A stretch of DNA of 5,480 nucleotides, from assembly GCA_027492445.1 (NCBI GenBank), contig JAPUES010000269.1:1-5480 (forward strand), read 5' to 3'. Made by a program: the position numbers and the translations under genes. The notes under the pieces are model-generated. The model did not search any database. It was not told the DNA's origin and worked only from the letters and a program-made list of their open reading frames with translations. The DNA comes from Sporomusaceae bacterium (GTDB lineage: Bacteria; Bacillota; Negativicutes; DSM-13327). Of this stretch, positions 1 to 5,480 are shown piece by piece (within the stretch, counting starts at the first letter, position 1; each line of letters begins with the position of its first letter).

Positions 1-689
1 AATTTGGCCTAATTGATGGCTATGTGCCTGATTTAAAAGAGAATAATAATATTTCCTGTTTGTTATTTAAAGATCAAGAGGGTTCTTTCTTGGTAGGAGC
101 TGCTGCTGCTTTGCAAAGTAAGAGTGGCAAAGTCGGCTTTGTAGGTGGTATGCAAATCCCTACTATTGAGAAATTTGAAGCTGGTTATATGGCGGGGGCT
201 AAATATGTGAATCCAAAGATTGAAGTTATATCCGACTACATTGGTACTACTGGCTATGCCTTTAAAGATCCTGTAAAAGGTAAAGAACTTACCCTAAAAC
301 AAATCAAAGATGGAGCTGACGTGATATACCATGCTTCTGGTGCCTCTGGTATTGGTGTACTTGAAGCCGCTGCAACCCAGCAAAAATTTGCAATTGGTGT
401 AGATTCCGACCAATCCTTAACAGCAACAGATGCACAGCGCCCTTATGTCTTAACAAGTATGCTAAAACGTGTTGATACTGCAGTTTATGATACCATTAAA
501 AATGTCCTTGATAGTACTTTTAAAGGTGGTTATCGTGAATTTGGCGTCAAAGATAATGGCGTAGGCTATGCTGAAAATGAGTACAACAAGACTATGATTA
601 GTACGATGAAACCTAAATTAGAAGACCTTAAAGCTAAGATTATTAGTGGAGAAATTAAAGTTCCAGCAACAAAGAAAGATGTGAAATAA
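1..689 (+). CDS. BMP/PnrA-family nucleoside-binding lipoprotein of an ABC importer (5'-truncated by the window edge)
   Basis: This is the extracytoplasmic substrate-binding component of the importer encoded downstream. The reading frame is open from base 3 with no stop, so the gene begins before the window; a GTG at 24 is internal and has no ribosome binding site. About 228 residues are visible against roughly 350 usual for the family, so the signal peptide, lipobox cysteine and first part of the N-terminal lobe are missing. Visible family signatures, numbered from the first visible codon, are FGLID (1-5), EGSFLVG (26-32), GKVGFVGGM (42-50), KFEAGY (57-62), GASGIG (113-118), IGVDSDQ (131-137) and TSMLKRV (151-157). 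In this family the aspartate region of GVDxDQ lies at the ligand pocket, where the ribose is held. The C-terminus is lysine-rich, as usual for BMP proteins. Homologues include TmpC/PnrA of Treponema and NupN of B. subtilis. Family membership is clear; a purine nucleoside substrate is inferred from family and operon layout. A hairpin follows the stop codon. Confidence 0.93.
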   Translation, partial: FGLIDGYVPDLKENNNISCLLFKDQEGSFLVGAAAALQSKSGKVGFVGGMQIPTIEKFEAGYMAGAKYVNPKIEVISDYIGTTGYAFKDPVKGKELTLKQIKDGADVIYHASGASGIGVLEAAATQQKFAIGVDSDQSLTATDAQRPYVLTSMLKRVDTAVYDTIKNVLDSTFKGGYREFGVKDNGVGYAENEYNKTMISTMKPKLEDLKAKIISGEIKVPATKKDVK

Positions 690-716
690 GTAGTTTATCC
701 TAATGACTTGTTTTGT

Positions 717-745
717 GAGGGGATGGCATTGGTCATCCCCTTTCT
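717..745 (+). terminator. Intercistronic hairpin, probable partial terminator or mRNA-stabilising element
   Basis: GGGGATG (719-725) pairs with CATCCCC (734-740), giving seven perfect base pairs, with an extra A-U pair at the base (718/741) and a possible G-U pair at each end. The loop is about eight bases. The tract that follows is short and interrupted (TTTCT, 741-745), so complete termination is unlikely. It lies 30 bases after the binding-protein stop and 35 bases before the ATPase start. Such elements between the binding-protein gene and the membrane-component genes of ABC importers usually lower downstream expression or protect the upstream message from 3' decay. Which applies here cannot be told from sequence. 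Confidence 0.7.
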
Positions 746-767
746 AAGTAAGCTAATAGAATGAATG

Positions 768-775
768 GCGGTGAT
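768..775 (+). promoter_or_regulatory. Ribosome binding site of the ATPase gene
   Basis: GGCGGTGAT (767-775 region) matches the anti-Shine-Dalgarno complement GGAGGTGAT with one mismatch and ends about five bases before the ATG at 780. This supports that ATG as the start. Confidence 0.7.
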
Positions 776-779
776 ATAG

Positions 780-2297
780 ATGGAAAAAGTATTGGAGCTA
801 AAAAATATTACCAAAGGCTTTCCAAGATTAATTGCAAATGATGCTATCTCCCTAAGGGCAGTAGCAGGTGAAGTTCATGCTTTGGTAGGGGAGAATGGTG
901 CTGGAAAAAGCACTTTAATGAATATTATTACCGGTTTGTATCACCAAGATGAAGGTGAAGTATGGCTCAATGATGAAAAATTAAACTTTTCTGGGCCGCG
1001 AGATGCTATTTTGAGAGGCATTGGTATGGTTCATCAACATTTTATGCTCGTCAACCGCTTTACTGTTGTACAAAATATCATTTTAGGATATGAGGGTGGA
1101 GCAAGGGGAATTATTGATTTTAAAAAGGCTAAGGAAAAAGTCGAAGAATTATGCCGGCTATATGATTTTAAATTGGATTTAGATAAACCTGTGGGCGAGT
1201 TGTCCGTTGGTCATCAGCAACGAGTAGAAATTTTAAAAGTATTATACCGAGGGGCAGATGTTTTAATATTAGATGAACCTACTGCAGTACTTACCCCTCA
1301 AGAGGTTGAAGAATTATTCATAAATTTAGAGAAGCTAAAGGGTCAAGGGAAAATAATTTTATTTATAAGTCACAAGCTCCATGAAGTATTGCGCATTGCC
1401 AATCAGATTACAGTGCTTAGACGTGGCAAGGTTGTCGGTACTGTGACAGCAGCAGACACTAATAAGAAAAATTTGGCGGAGATGATGGTGGGGCGCCCAG
1501 TCTTGTTTCACCCTGAAAAACCAGAGTGTAAGATGGAAGAACCTGTTATCGAAGTCCAGAATATTACCATTAAAACGGGACAAGAAAGATATTCCCTGCA
1601 TGATTTATCTCTTCAGATTAGAGGAGGAGAAATTTATGGTATTGCTGGTGTGGAAGGCAATGGGCAACGGGAATTAGTGGAATCCATTATGGGACTTACT
1701 CCTTATGATGAGGGACAGATTTTGCTAAAAGGCCAAAATCTTAAGGGTAAGAGTGTAAGGGAAATTCGTAAGAGTGGTGTCGGATATATTCCAGAAGATC
1801 GGCATCATCGAGCCGTGGTTTTGCCTATGACAGTATGGGAGAATGCTGTGCTGGGGATGGAAAATGATGCTCACTATGGTTGTTGGTGGAAGCTTGACAT
1901 TGAAGCCATCAAGGAATTTACGCGGCGTAAAATTTCAGAATTTGATATTCGACTGGGAACCATTGAAACAGCACTGCGCAACTTATCAGGGGGCAATCAA
2001 CAAAAGGTAGTATTAGCTAGGGAACTTAGTAGTGACCCAGATTTTATTATTGCCTCTCAGCCGGTACGCGGCCTTGATATTGGGGCGATTGAATTTATTC
2101 ACAAACAGCTAATTATAGCGCGCAATAAAGGCAAAGGGATACTCTTGATTTCTGCAGATTTAGAAGAAGTATTATCGATTTCCGATCGAGTAGGAATTAT
2201 GTATAATGGTGAGATTGTGAAAGAGTTTGTACCTGGTGAGCTAGAAGTAGAAGAAATCGGCCACTATATGCTAGGCGCTAGCCAAAAGGTGGGATAG
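780..2297 (+). CDS. Nucleoside/simple-sugar-type ABC transporter ATP-binding protein with two ABC domains (NupO-like)
   Basis: This cytoplasmic ATPase energises the importer. Its 505 residues match the usual length of the RbsA/NupO-type double-ABC proteins. Domain 1 (about 1-240) is canonical: Walker A GENGAGKST (37-45), Q-loop Q86 in VHQHFML, signature LSVGHQQ (141-147), Walker B VLILDEPT (161-168) with catalytic E166, and H-loop H198. Domain 2 (about 255-500) carries the degenerate Walker A GVEGNGQRE (290-298), which lacks the GK[ST] triplet. It also has the family-typical PEDRHHRAVVLPM (338-350), an intact signature LSGGNQQK (402-409), and a Walker B region ending ASQPVRGLD (425-433) where Gln replaces the catalytic Glu. 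This asymmetry is normal for the subfamily; two half-sites of unequal activity are expected. The start is supported by a Shine-Dalgarno site five bases upstream. The gene sits between the binding protein and the first permease, with only six bases to the latter. The nucleoside substrate is inferred from homology to NupO and the lactococcal NupA; sugar uptake is less likely given the BMP partner. Confidence 0.96.
   Translation: MEKVLELKNITKGFPRLIANDAISLRAVAGEVHALVGENGAGKSTLMNIITGLYHQDEGEVWLNDEKLNFSGPRDAILRGIGMVHQHFMLVNRFTVVQNIILGYEGGARGIIDFKKAKEKVEELCRLYDFKLDLDKPVGELSVGHQQRVEILKVLYRGADVLILDEPTAVLTPQEVEELFINLEKLKGQGKIILFISHKLHEVLRIANQITVLRRGKVVGTVTAADTNKKNLAEMMVGRPVLFHPEKPECKMEEPVIEVQNITIKTGQERYSLHDLSLQIRGGEIYGIAGVEGNGQRELVESIMGLTPYDEGQILLKGQNLKGKSVREIRKSGVGYIPEDRHHRAVVLPMTVWENAVLGMENDAHYGCWWKLDIEAIKEFTRRKISEFDIRLGTIETALRNLSGGNQQKVVLARELSSDPDFIIASQPVRGLDIGAIEFIHKQLIIARNKGKGILLISADLEEVLSISDRVGIMYNGEIVKEFVPGELEVEEIGHYMLGASQKVG
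2286..2293 (+). promoter_or_regulatory. Ribosome binding site of the first permease gene, inside the end of the ATPase gene
   Basis: AAGGTGGG lies in the last codons of the ATPase gene, ten bases before the ATG at 2304. The site is readable only while or after the ATPase stop region is translated, which favours translational coupling. Confidence 0.6.
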
Positions 2298-2303
2298 CAG
2301 AAT

Positions 2304-3413
2304 ATGAATAAGAGAATAAAGATATTACTACTACAAATGCTAACACCCCTTATTGCCGTTTTATTTGCTGTTCTGGTAAGCTCCCTATTAATTTTATTTA
2401 TCGGCAAAGATCCGGTTGAAGTTTTTCAGACGATGATAGAATTTAGTTTTGGTAGACTGGATAGTATTGGGGCAATTTTATTTAATGCTACGCCGCTTAT
2501 TTTTTCGGGATTATCTGTTGCGATTGGCTTTCGGTTAGGTTTATTTAATATTGGAGTGGAAGGACAGTATTTTATTGGCGCTCTTATGGCTGCTGTAGTT
2601 GGCTTTAGCTTTAGTGGACTACCTATGTTTATTCATTTGCCCTTAGCCATTGCCGCAGCAATGATAGGGGGGGCTTTATGGTCCCTTGTGCCCATTTATT
2701 TAAAACTAAAACGGGGTGTACATGAGGTTATTAGTACCATTATGCTAAATTATGTAGCCTATTCTTTAATTCATTATTTGATTACAGAAGTCTTCATGGA
2801 TCATAATCAAAATATACCAGAAGGCATGGGTTCTCCTATTATTCGTACACCTAAATTTATAGATAGTGTATTAATCCCCAAATTACATGATCTCTTAAGT
2901 TTATTTGGGATTGAATTACCTCACTATGTCTATTTAAATTGGTTTTTTATCCTAGCACTTGTGTTAGCGGCAGGAATTTATTATTTAATTGCACGCACTC
3001 CCTTTGGTTTTCAAATACGAGCAGTGGGCAGTAACCCAGGGGCAGCAGAGGCCTCAGGCATAAAACCAGATAAGGTTTATTTACGTGGCTTTTTACTCAG
3101 CGGTGCCATTGCAGGTCTTGTAGGTTTGTCCCATTTACTATGTTTTTATGGTTACATGGACTTGGATTTCCCCAAAAGCCTTGGCTTTAATGGTATTGCG
3201 GTAGCTTTAATGGGGAATAATAATCCCTTTGGCATTGTAGTATCTGCTGTTCTTTTTGGTTTTTTAAGCAGAGGAGCAGAAGGAATACAGACCTTTTTAG
3301 GAGTGCCTATGGAAGTAGTTATTATTATGCAAGGCATTATTATATTAAGCGTGGTTGTTGCTGCGAATATTTTAGGGCGGTATATTCGTATATGGGAGAA
3401 AAAGGAGGTGTAA
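2304..3413 (+). CDS. ABC transporter permease, BPD_transp_2 family, first subunit (NupP-like)
   Basis: This integral membrane subunit forms one half of the importer's channel. It has 369 residues, close to the usual length of YufP/NupP-type permeases. Hydrophobic stretches fitting membrane segments lie at about 13-33, 57-78, 89-105, 110-133, 143-163, 211-230, 262-281, 308-325 and 335-356, with a longer polar stretch at about 165-210 that is probably outside the membrane. Family signatures are FNIGVEGQ (81-88), KRGVHEVISTIMLNY (136-150), the cytoplasmic coupling region ARTPFGFQIRAVGSNP (230-245) followed by AAEASGI (247-253), and GFNGIAVALMGNNNPFG (294-310). It starts six bases after the ATPase stop. 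Its last codons carry the ribosome binding site of the second permease. It should pair with that second permease as a heterodimer. Family assignment is firm; the nucleoside substrate is inferred from the operon. Confidence 0.95.
   Translation: MNKRIKILLLQMLTPLIAVLFAVLVSSLLILFIGKDPVEVFQTMIEFSFGRLDSIGAILFNATPLIFSGLSVAIGFRLGLFNIGVEGQYFIGALMAAVVGFSFSGLPMFIHLPLAIAAAMIGGALWSLVPIYLKLKRGVHEVISTIMLNYVAYSLIHYLITEVFMDHNQNIPEGMGSPIIRTPKFIDSVLIPKLHDLLSLFGIELPHYVYLNWFFILALVLAAGIYYLIARTPFGFQIRAVGSNPGAAEASGIKPDKVYLRGFLLSGAIAGLVGLSHLLCFYGYMDLDFPKSLGFNGIAVALMGNNNPFGIVVSAVLFGFLSRGAEGIQTFLGVPMEVVIIMQGIIILSVVVAANILGRYIRIWEKKEV
3401..3410 (+). promoter_or_regulatory. Strong ribosome binding site that fixes the start of the second permease
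   Basis: AAAGGAGGTG is a near-perfect Shine-Dalgarno sequence five bases before the ATG at 3416. It lies in the last codons of the first permease. An in-frame ATG at 3392 lies upstream of this site and has no comparable site of its own, so 3416 is the likely start. Confidence 0.85.
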
Positions 3414-3415
3414 TA

Positions 3416-4330
3416 ATGGATATTGCAGAAATGCTGGCTTCAGCTCTTAGGATGATGATGCCAGTCTTGATTACAGCCTTAGGTGCTATTTATTCGGAAC
3501 GTAGTGGCGTCACTAATATCGGTTTGGAAGGCATGATGTTAACGGGAGCTTTTTGGGCCGCCTATGGAGCGCTACATTATGGGGTATTAGGCGGAGTGGG
3601 AATGGGTATTCTTATGGCGATGCTCATGGCCTTAATTCATGCCTTGGTAACTGTCACCTATCGCGTAGACCAGATTGTATCTGGTGTGGCAATTAATATT
3701 TTAGCCTATGGCTTATCTCGCTTTTTTAGTTTGGAGTTATTTGGGATGGCGACGACCAGCCCCCATGTGGAGAGTATGCCCAAGATTAATATACCGATTC
3801 TGCAAGATATTGGTTTTATAAAACCATTAGTTACAGACCTTTCACCAATTATTATAGTGGGTATTTTACTAGTGTTTGTTACCTATTGGATTTTAGAAAA
3901 AACTACCTTTGGTCTTAGGCTAAAATCTGTAGGAGAAAATCCCTTAGCTGCTGATACCTTAGGCATTAAAGTATTACACTACCGCTACTATGGTGTGCTC
4001 ATCAGTGGCGCTTTTGCAGGTTTAGCGGGCACATATTTAGCCATTGAGCACACAGGCATGTATGTGGAGGGTATGACCCAAGGAAAAGGTTATATTGCTT
4101 TAGCAGCTATGATTTTCGGCAATTGGAATCCAATTGGTGCCTTAGGGGCGGCTTGCTTATTTGGTTTTGCCGAGTCCTTAAGTCTGCGCGTCATGCAAAA
4201 TAAAATCATTCCCTACCAATTTATTAAGATGTTACCTTATTTATTAACCCTTTTTGTCCTAGCTGGGGTAGTGCGTAAATCCCAACCGCCAGCCGCAGTA
4301 GGGGTGCCTTACTCTCGGGAAGATAAATAG
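3416..4330 (+). CDS. ABC transporter permease, BPD_transp_2 family, second subunit (NupQ-like)
   Basis: This is the second membrane subunit of the importer, 304 residues from the chosen start, near the usual size for YufQ/NupQ-type permeases. The start at 3416 is preferred over the in-frame ATG at 3392 because AAAGGAGGTG ends five bases before it and the longer form would begin with a polar MGEKGG stretch that overlaps the upstream gene. Family signatures are SERSGVTNIGLEGMM (27-41), YRVDQIVSGVAINILA (82-97), the cytoplasmic loop KTTFGLRLKSVGENP (162-176) with AADTLGI (178-184), GKGYIALAAMIFGNWNP (223-239) and the proline-rich tail PPAAVGVPY (291-299). Hydrophobic segments recur along the protein, for example at about 12-26, 56-80, 144-160, 193-210 and 271-286. 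Only two bases separate the upstream stop from this start. A strong terminator follows three bases after the stop codon, so this is the last gene of the operon. Confidence 0.95.
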   Translation: MDIAEMLASALRMMMPVLITALGAIYSERSGVTNIGLEGMMLTGAFWAAYGALHYGVLGGVGMGILMAMLMALIHALVTVTYRVDQIVSGVAINILAYGLSRFFSLELFGMATTSPHVESMPKINIPILQDIGFIKPLVTDLSPIIIVGILLVFVTYWILEKTTFGLRLKSVGENPLAADTLGIKVLHYRYYGVLISGAFAGLAGTYLAIEHTGMYVEGMTQGKGYIALAAMIFGNWNPIGALGAACLFGFAESLSLRVMQNKIIPYQFIKMLPYLLTLFVLAGVVRKSQPPAAVGVPYSREDK

Positions 4331-4332
4331 AT

Positions 4333-4373
4333 AAAGGTTTACAGTTGCAAGTTGCAATTGTAAACCTTTTTTT
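4333..4373 (+). terminator. Rho-independent terminator of the importer operon, possibly shared with the convergent gene
   Basis: AAAGGTTTACAGTTGC (4333-4348) pairs with GCAATTGTAAACCTTT (4354-4369) in a 16-base-pair stem with one G-U pair and a five-base loop (AAGTT). A run of seven T (4367-4373) follows on the plus strand. On the minus strand the same hairpin is followed by TTTATCTATTTAT, which is U-rich but interrupted, so weaker termination of the metallopeptidase transcript is possible. No other hairpin lies between the two convergent genes. Confidence 0.93.
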
Positions 4374-4397
4374 GCGCTATTCTTATTGCCGGTATTC

Positions 4398-5150
4398 TTA
4401 GGTGCTTGGCAAAATCTTCATAAGTAATGAACCGTTGGTTTGTAACCAAGTACGATGCTCTTTAAAGTTTGGTGAATAGTTACTAACTTCTTGCCAAAAC
4501 AATGAGGAATGGTTAAGGACGCGTAAATGAGAAAGTTCATGAATAATAAGATAATCAATAACTTCAGGCGGAGCCATAATAATACGCCAATTGTAGTTAA
4601 TGTTGCCTTTAGAAGAACAACTGCCCCAACGAGTTTTTTGATCTTTAATGGTAACGCGCTGGGGTTGTACCTTAATCGCCTTACTCCAGAAAATAGTTTT
4701 TTCCAATAATAAATCTTGCGCTTTTTTCCAATACCATTCTCGTAGGAGATGGGTTGGAAGAGAAGGATTTTGTATAGCAGTAACAGGTATATGAAGGATA
4801 ATTTGGTTGTTTTTTAATGTAATGGTGGGGAAAGAATCCTGAGAACTAAGAAAGATAAGGGTGTGTGGTTCTCCTAAATAAAGGACGATAGCTCCATTTG
4901 TAATGCGTTTATTTAAAGGATTTTCACCCATGACGGCTAAATGGGAAAGACGTTTTATAATCCAAGAGCTTTTTTTATATAATAGGGCTTCAATACTTTC
5001 TTTAGGATAGTTGTTAGGAACTGTAATTTCTAAGTGACTGCTAGAAAGGAGCTTTATTTGAAGAGTTCTACGATTTTTTTGAAAGGTGACATGATAGGTA
5101 AGGGGATGGTTTTCTAATATAATTTTATTCATAAGGATAAGATTAGGCAC
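4398..5150 (-). CDS. YgjP/DUF45-family zinc metallopeptidase
   Basis: This 250-residue protein belongs to the DUF45 family (YgjP-like, related to SprT/WLM metallopeptidases). The zinc site is HELSH (204-208) with a third likely ligand H214 in LNHSSLFW (212-219). The other hallmark is RWGSCSSKGNINYNW (174-188), followed by IIMAPPEVIDYLIIHELSH. The N-terminal part (about 10-130) is rich in predicted beta strand and less conserved; it includes a segment SSWIIKRL (61-68) typical of the family. There is no signal peptide or membrane segment, so it should be cytoplasmic. Substrates of bacterial DUF45 proteins are not well established. The GTG at 5150 is chosen because AAGGA lies five bases upstream; an in-frame ATG at 5132, seventh codon, has no ribosome binding site, but many homologues could start near there. 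The gene is convergent with the importer operon and follows the tRNA-Leu terminator with no visible promoter of its own. Family assignment is firm; biological role unknown. Confidence 0.93.
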   Translation of the reverse strand: MPNLILMNKIILENHPLTYHVTFQKNRRTLQIKLLSSSHLEITVPNNYPKESIEALLYKKSSWIIKRLSHLAVMGENPLNKRITNGAIVLYLGEPHTLIFLSSQDSFPTITLKNNQIILHIPVTAIQNPSLPTHLLREWYWKKAQDLLLEKTIFWSKAIKVQPQRVTIKDQKTRWGSCSSKGNINYNWRIIMAPPEVIDYLIIHELSHLRVLNHSSLFWQEVSNYSPNFKEHRTWLQTNGSLLMKILPST

Positions 5151-5155
5151 TAGGA

Positions 5156-5160
5156 TCCTT
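5156..5160 (-). promoter_or_regulatory. Ribosome binding site of the metallopeptidase gene
   Basis: On the minus strand AAGGA lies five bases before the GTG at 5150. It is a moderate match and decides in favour of the GTG over the ATG at 5132. Confidence 0.5.
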
Positions 5161-5183
5161 AAATCCTGCCAAGTAAGAATAAA

Positions 5184-5218
5184 ACAAAAAAAGTCTCCAA
5201 TATAATAATTGGAAACTT
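5184..5218 (-). terminator. Rho-independent terminator of the tRNA-Leu gene
   Basis: Read on the minus strand, AAGTTTCCAA pairs with TTGGAGACTT (plus-strand arms 5209-5218 and 5191-5200), giving ten base pairs with one G-U pair and an eight-base loop. The U tract of seven (5186-5192) overlaps the outer end of the stem and is followed by GTTTT. The stem is AT-rich with only four G-C pairs, so some read-through toward the metallopeptidase gene is plausible. Confidence 0.85.
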
Positions 5219-5228
5219 AATAATTACT

Positions 5229-5314
5229 TGGTGCCGAAGGCCGGACTCGAACCGGCACGTGGAGTACACGTCTGATTTTGAGTCAGGTGCGTCTGCCAAT
5301 TCCGCCACTTCGGC
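5229..5314 (-). tRNA. tRNA-Leu, anticodon CAA
   Basis: The minus strand folds into a complete class II tRNA of 86 nucleotides including an encoded CCA (5231-5229). The acceptor GCCGAAG (5314-5308) pairs perfectly with CTTCGGC (5239-5233), with discriminator A at 5232, as in leucine tRNAs. The D-arm region carries GCGGAATTGGCAGACGC. The anticodon loop CTCAAAA (5282-5276) places CAA at 5280-5278, reading UUG. The long variable arm is CGTG-TACTC-CACG, and the T arm is GCCGG-TTCGAGT-CCGGC. The anticodon stem has four Watson-Crick pairs, but its outermost position is C opposite A (C27 at 5287, A43 at 5271). That A can instead stack on the variable arm by pairing with T at 5257. The gene has its own promoter and terminator. 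Confidence 0.97.
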
Positions 5315-5339
5315 ACGTAGAGCGAAGGTGTCCCTTCAA

Positions 5340-5396
5340 CTTTTACTATGATACCATAATAAAGTATTATTGTCAAATATAAATTTATAGTAAAAG
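5340..5396. repeat. Inverted repeat flanking the tRNA-Leu promoter
   Basis: CTTTTACTAT (5340-5349) and ATAGTAAAAG (5387-5396) are perfect 10-base inverted copies 37 bases apart. One arm overlaps the -10 box and start region of the promoter and the other lies upstream of the -35 box. A 12-base palindrome TATAAATTTATA (5378-5389) overlaps the outer arm. The repeat is AT-rich, so chance is a real possibility; binding of a regulator is only a suggestion. Confidence 0.4.
5348..5376 (-). promoter_or_regulatory. Housekeeping (sigma-70/sigma-A type) promoter of tRNA-Leu
   Basis: On the minus strand a perfect -35 box TTGACA (5376-5371) is separated by exactly 17 bases from the -10 box TATCAT (5353-5348), one mismatch from TATAAT. 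Transcription should begin near 5341, giving a short 5' leader before the mature tRNA end at 5314. The sequence just upstream of the -35 box is almost pure A/T (5377-5389), like an UP element. Strong promoters of this form are usual for stable RNA genes. Confidence 0.88.
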
Positions 5397-5470
5397 ATAA
5401 GAATGTAATGGTAATTGGTGTACATCTGCATAACAGAAAAAGTATCGGGAATAATTGTAGCGTATATTAA

Positions 5471-5480
5471 AAAAGGAGGG
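5471..5480 (+). promoter_or_regulatory. Ribosome binding site of a plus-strand gene starting beyond the window
   Basis: The window ends in AAAAGGAGGG, preceded by further A residues, a strong Shine-Dalgarno match. A start codon would be expected within about ten bases past the edge. No convincing promoter for such a gene is visible between 5377 and 5470. Confidence 0.5.

Noticed and set aside
24..26. GTG at 24 as the start of the binding-protein gene
   Set aside because: The frame is open upstream to the window edge and encodes conserved family residues (FGLID) before it, there is no ribosome binding site, and the product would lack a signal peptide.
1359..1601. 80-codon minus-strand open frame inside the ATPase gene
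   Set aside because: It is antisense to well-conserved ABC domain sequence, shows no recognisable domain and has no ribosome binding site; it is a shadow frame.
780..2297. Missing Walker A lysine and catalytic glutamate in the second ABC domain, as a sign of gene decay
   Set aside because: GxxGNGQ and ASQPxRGLD are the normal form of the second domain in the nucleoside/sugar double-ABC subfamily, so this is not decay.
3152..3337. 61-codon minus-strand open frame inside the first permease gene
   Set aside because: It is antisense to conserved permease motifs with no sign of independent coding; it is a shadow frame.
4344..4358. Tandem GTTGCAA copies (4344-4350 and 4351-4357) as a repeat array
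   Set aside because: The two copies are explained by the stem and loop of the terminator hairpin; there is no further copy.
4527..4709. 60-codon plus-strand open frame opposite the metallopeptidase gene
   Set aside because: It is the complement of the HExxH and RWGSC region, whose conservation explains it; no ribosome binding site was seen.
5370..5398. Divergent plus-strand promoter starting from TTGTCA at 5370-5375
   Set aside because: No acceptable -10 box lies 16 to 18 bases downstream; the best candidate, AAAGAT, is too poor a match.
5408..5470. 20-codon plus-strand open frame ending just before the terminal ribosome binding site, considered as a leader peptide
   Set aside because: No ribosome binding site precedes its ATG, it has no run of regulatory codons, and no attenuator hairpin follows it within the window.

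Overview
The window looks like ordinary chromosome from a low-GC, Gram-positive-lineage bacterium (Bacillota; a spore-former of the Negativicutes or Clostridia would fit, but nothing here fixes the genus). The reasons are the AT-rich sequence, strong Shine-Dalgarno sites close to AGGAGGTG, GTG as well as ATG starts, hairpin-plus-U-tract terminators, and a tRNA gene with an encoded CCA and a near-consensus housekeeping promoter. I found no prophage, insertion sequence, CRISPR array or defence gene, and no previously undescribed system.

Positions 1-4373, plus strand: the 3' part of an operon for a nucleoside-type ABC importer. The order is a BMP/PnrA-family substrate-binding lipoprotein (its start lies upstream of the window), a double-domain ATPase, and two different permeases of the BPD_transp_2 family. 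This is the layout of Bacillus subtilis nupNOPQ (yufNOPQ) and the streptococcal and lactococcal rns/bmpA-nup importers, which take up purine and other nucleosides. The binding protein captures the nucleoside outside the membrane, the two permeases form a heterodimeric channel, and the ATPase drives transport with one canonical and one degenerate ATP site. A hairpin between the binding-protein gene and the ATPase gene probably lets the binding protein be made in excess. The three downstream genes are tightly packed, with ribosome binding sites lying over the ends of the preceding genes. A strong terminator closes the operon directly after the second permease, and no salvage enzyme follows inside the unit.

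Positions 4398-5376, minus strand, convergent with the importer: a tRNA-Leu(CAA) gene with a clear sigma-70-type promoter and its own terminator, followed 33 bases after the U tract by a YgjP/DUF45-type zinc metallopeptidase gene. I see no separate promoter for the peptidase gene, so it may depend on read-through past the tRNA terminator.

Positions 5377-5480: intergenic sequence upstream of the tRNA promoter. It holds one arm of an inverted repeat that flanks that promoter. The window ends on a strong ribosome binding site that probably serves a plus-strand gene starting just beyond the edge.
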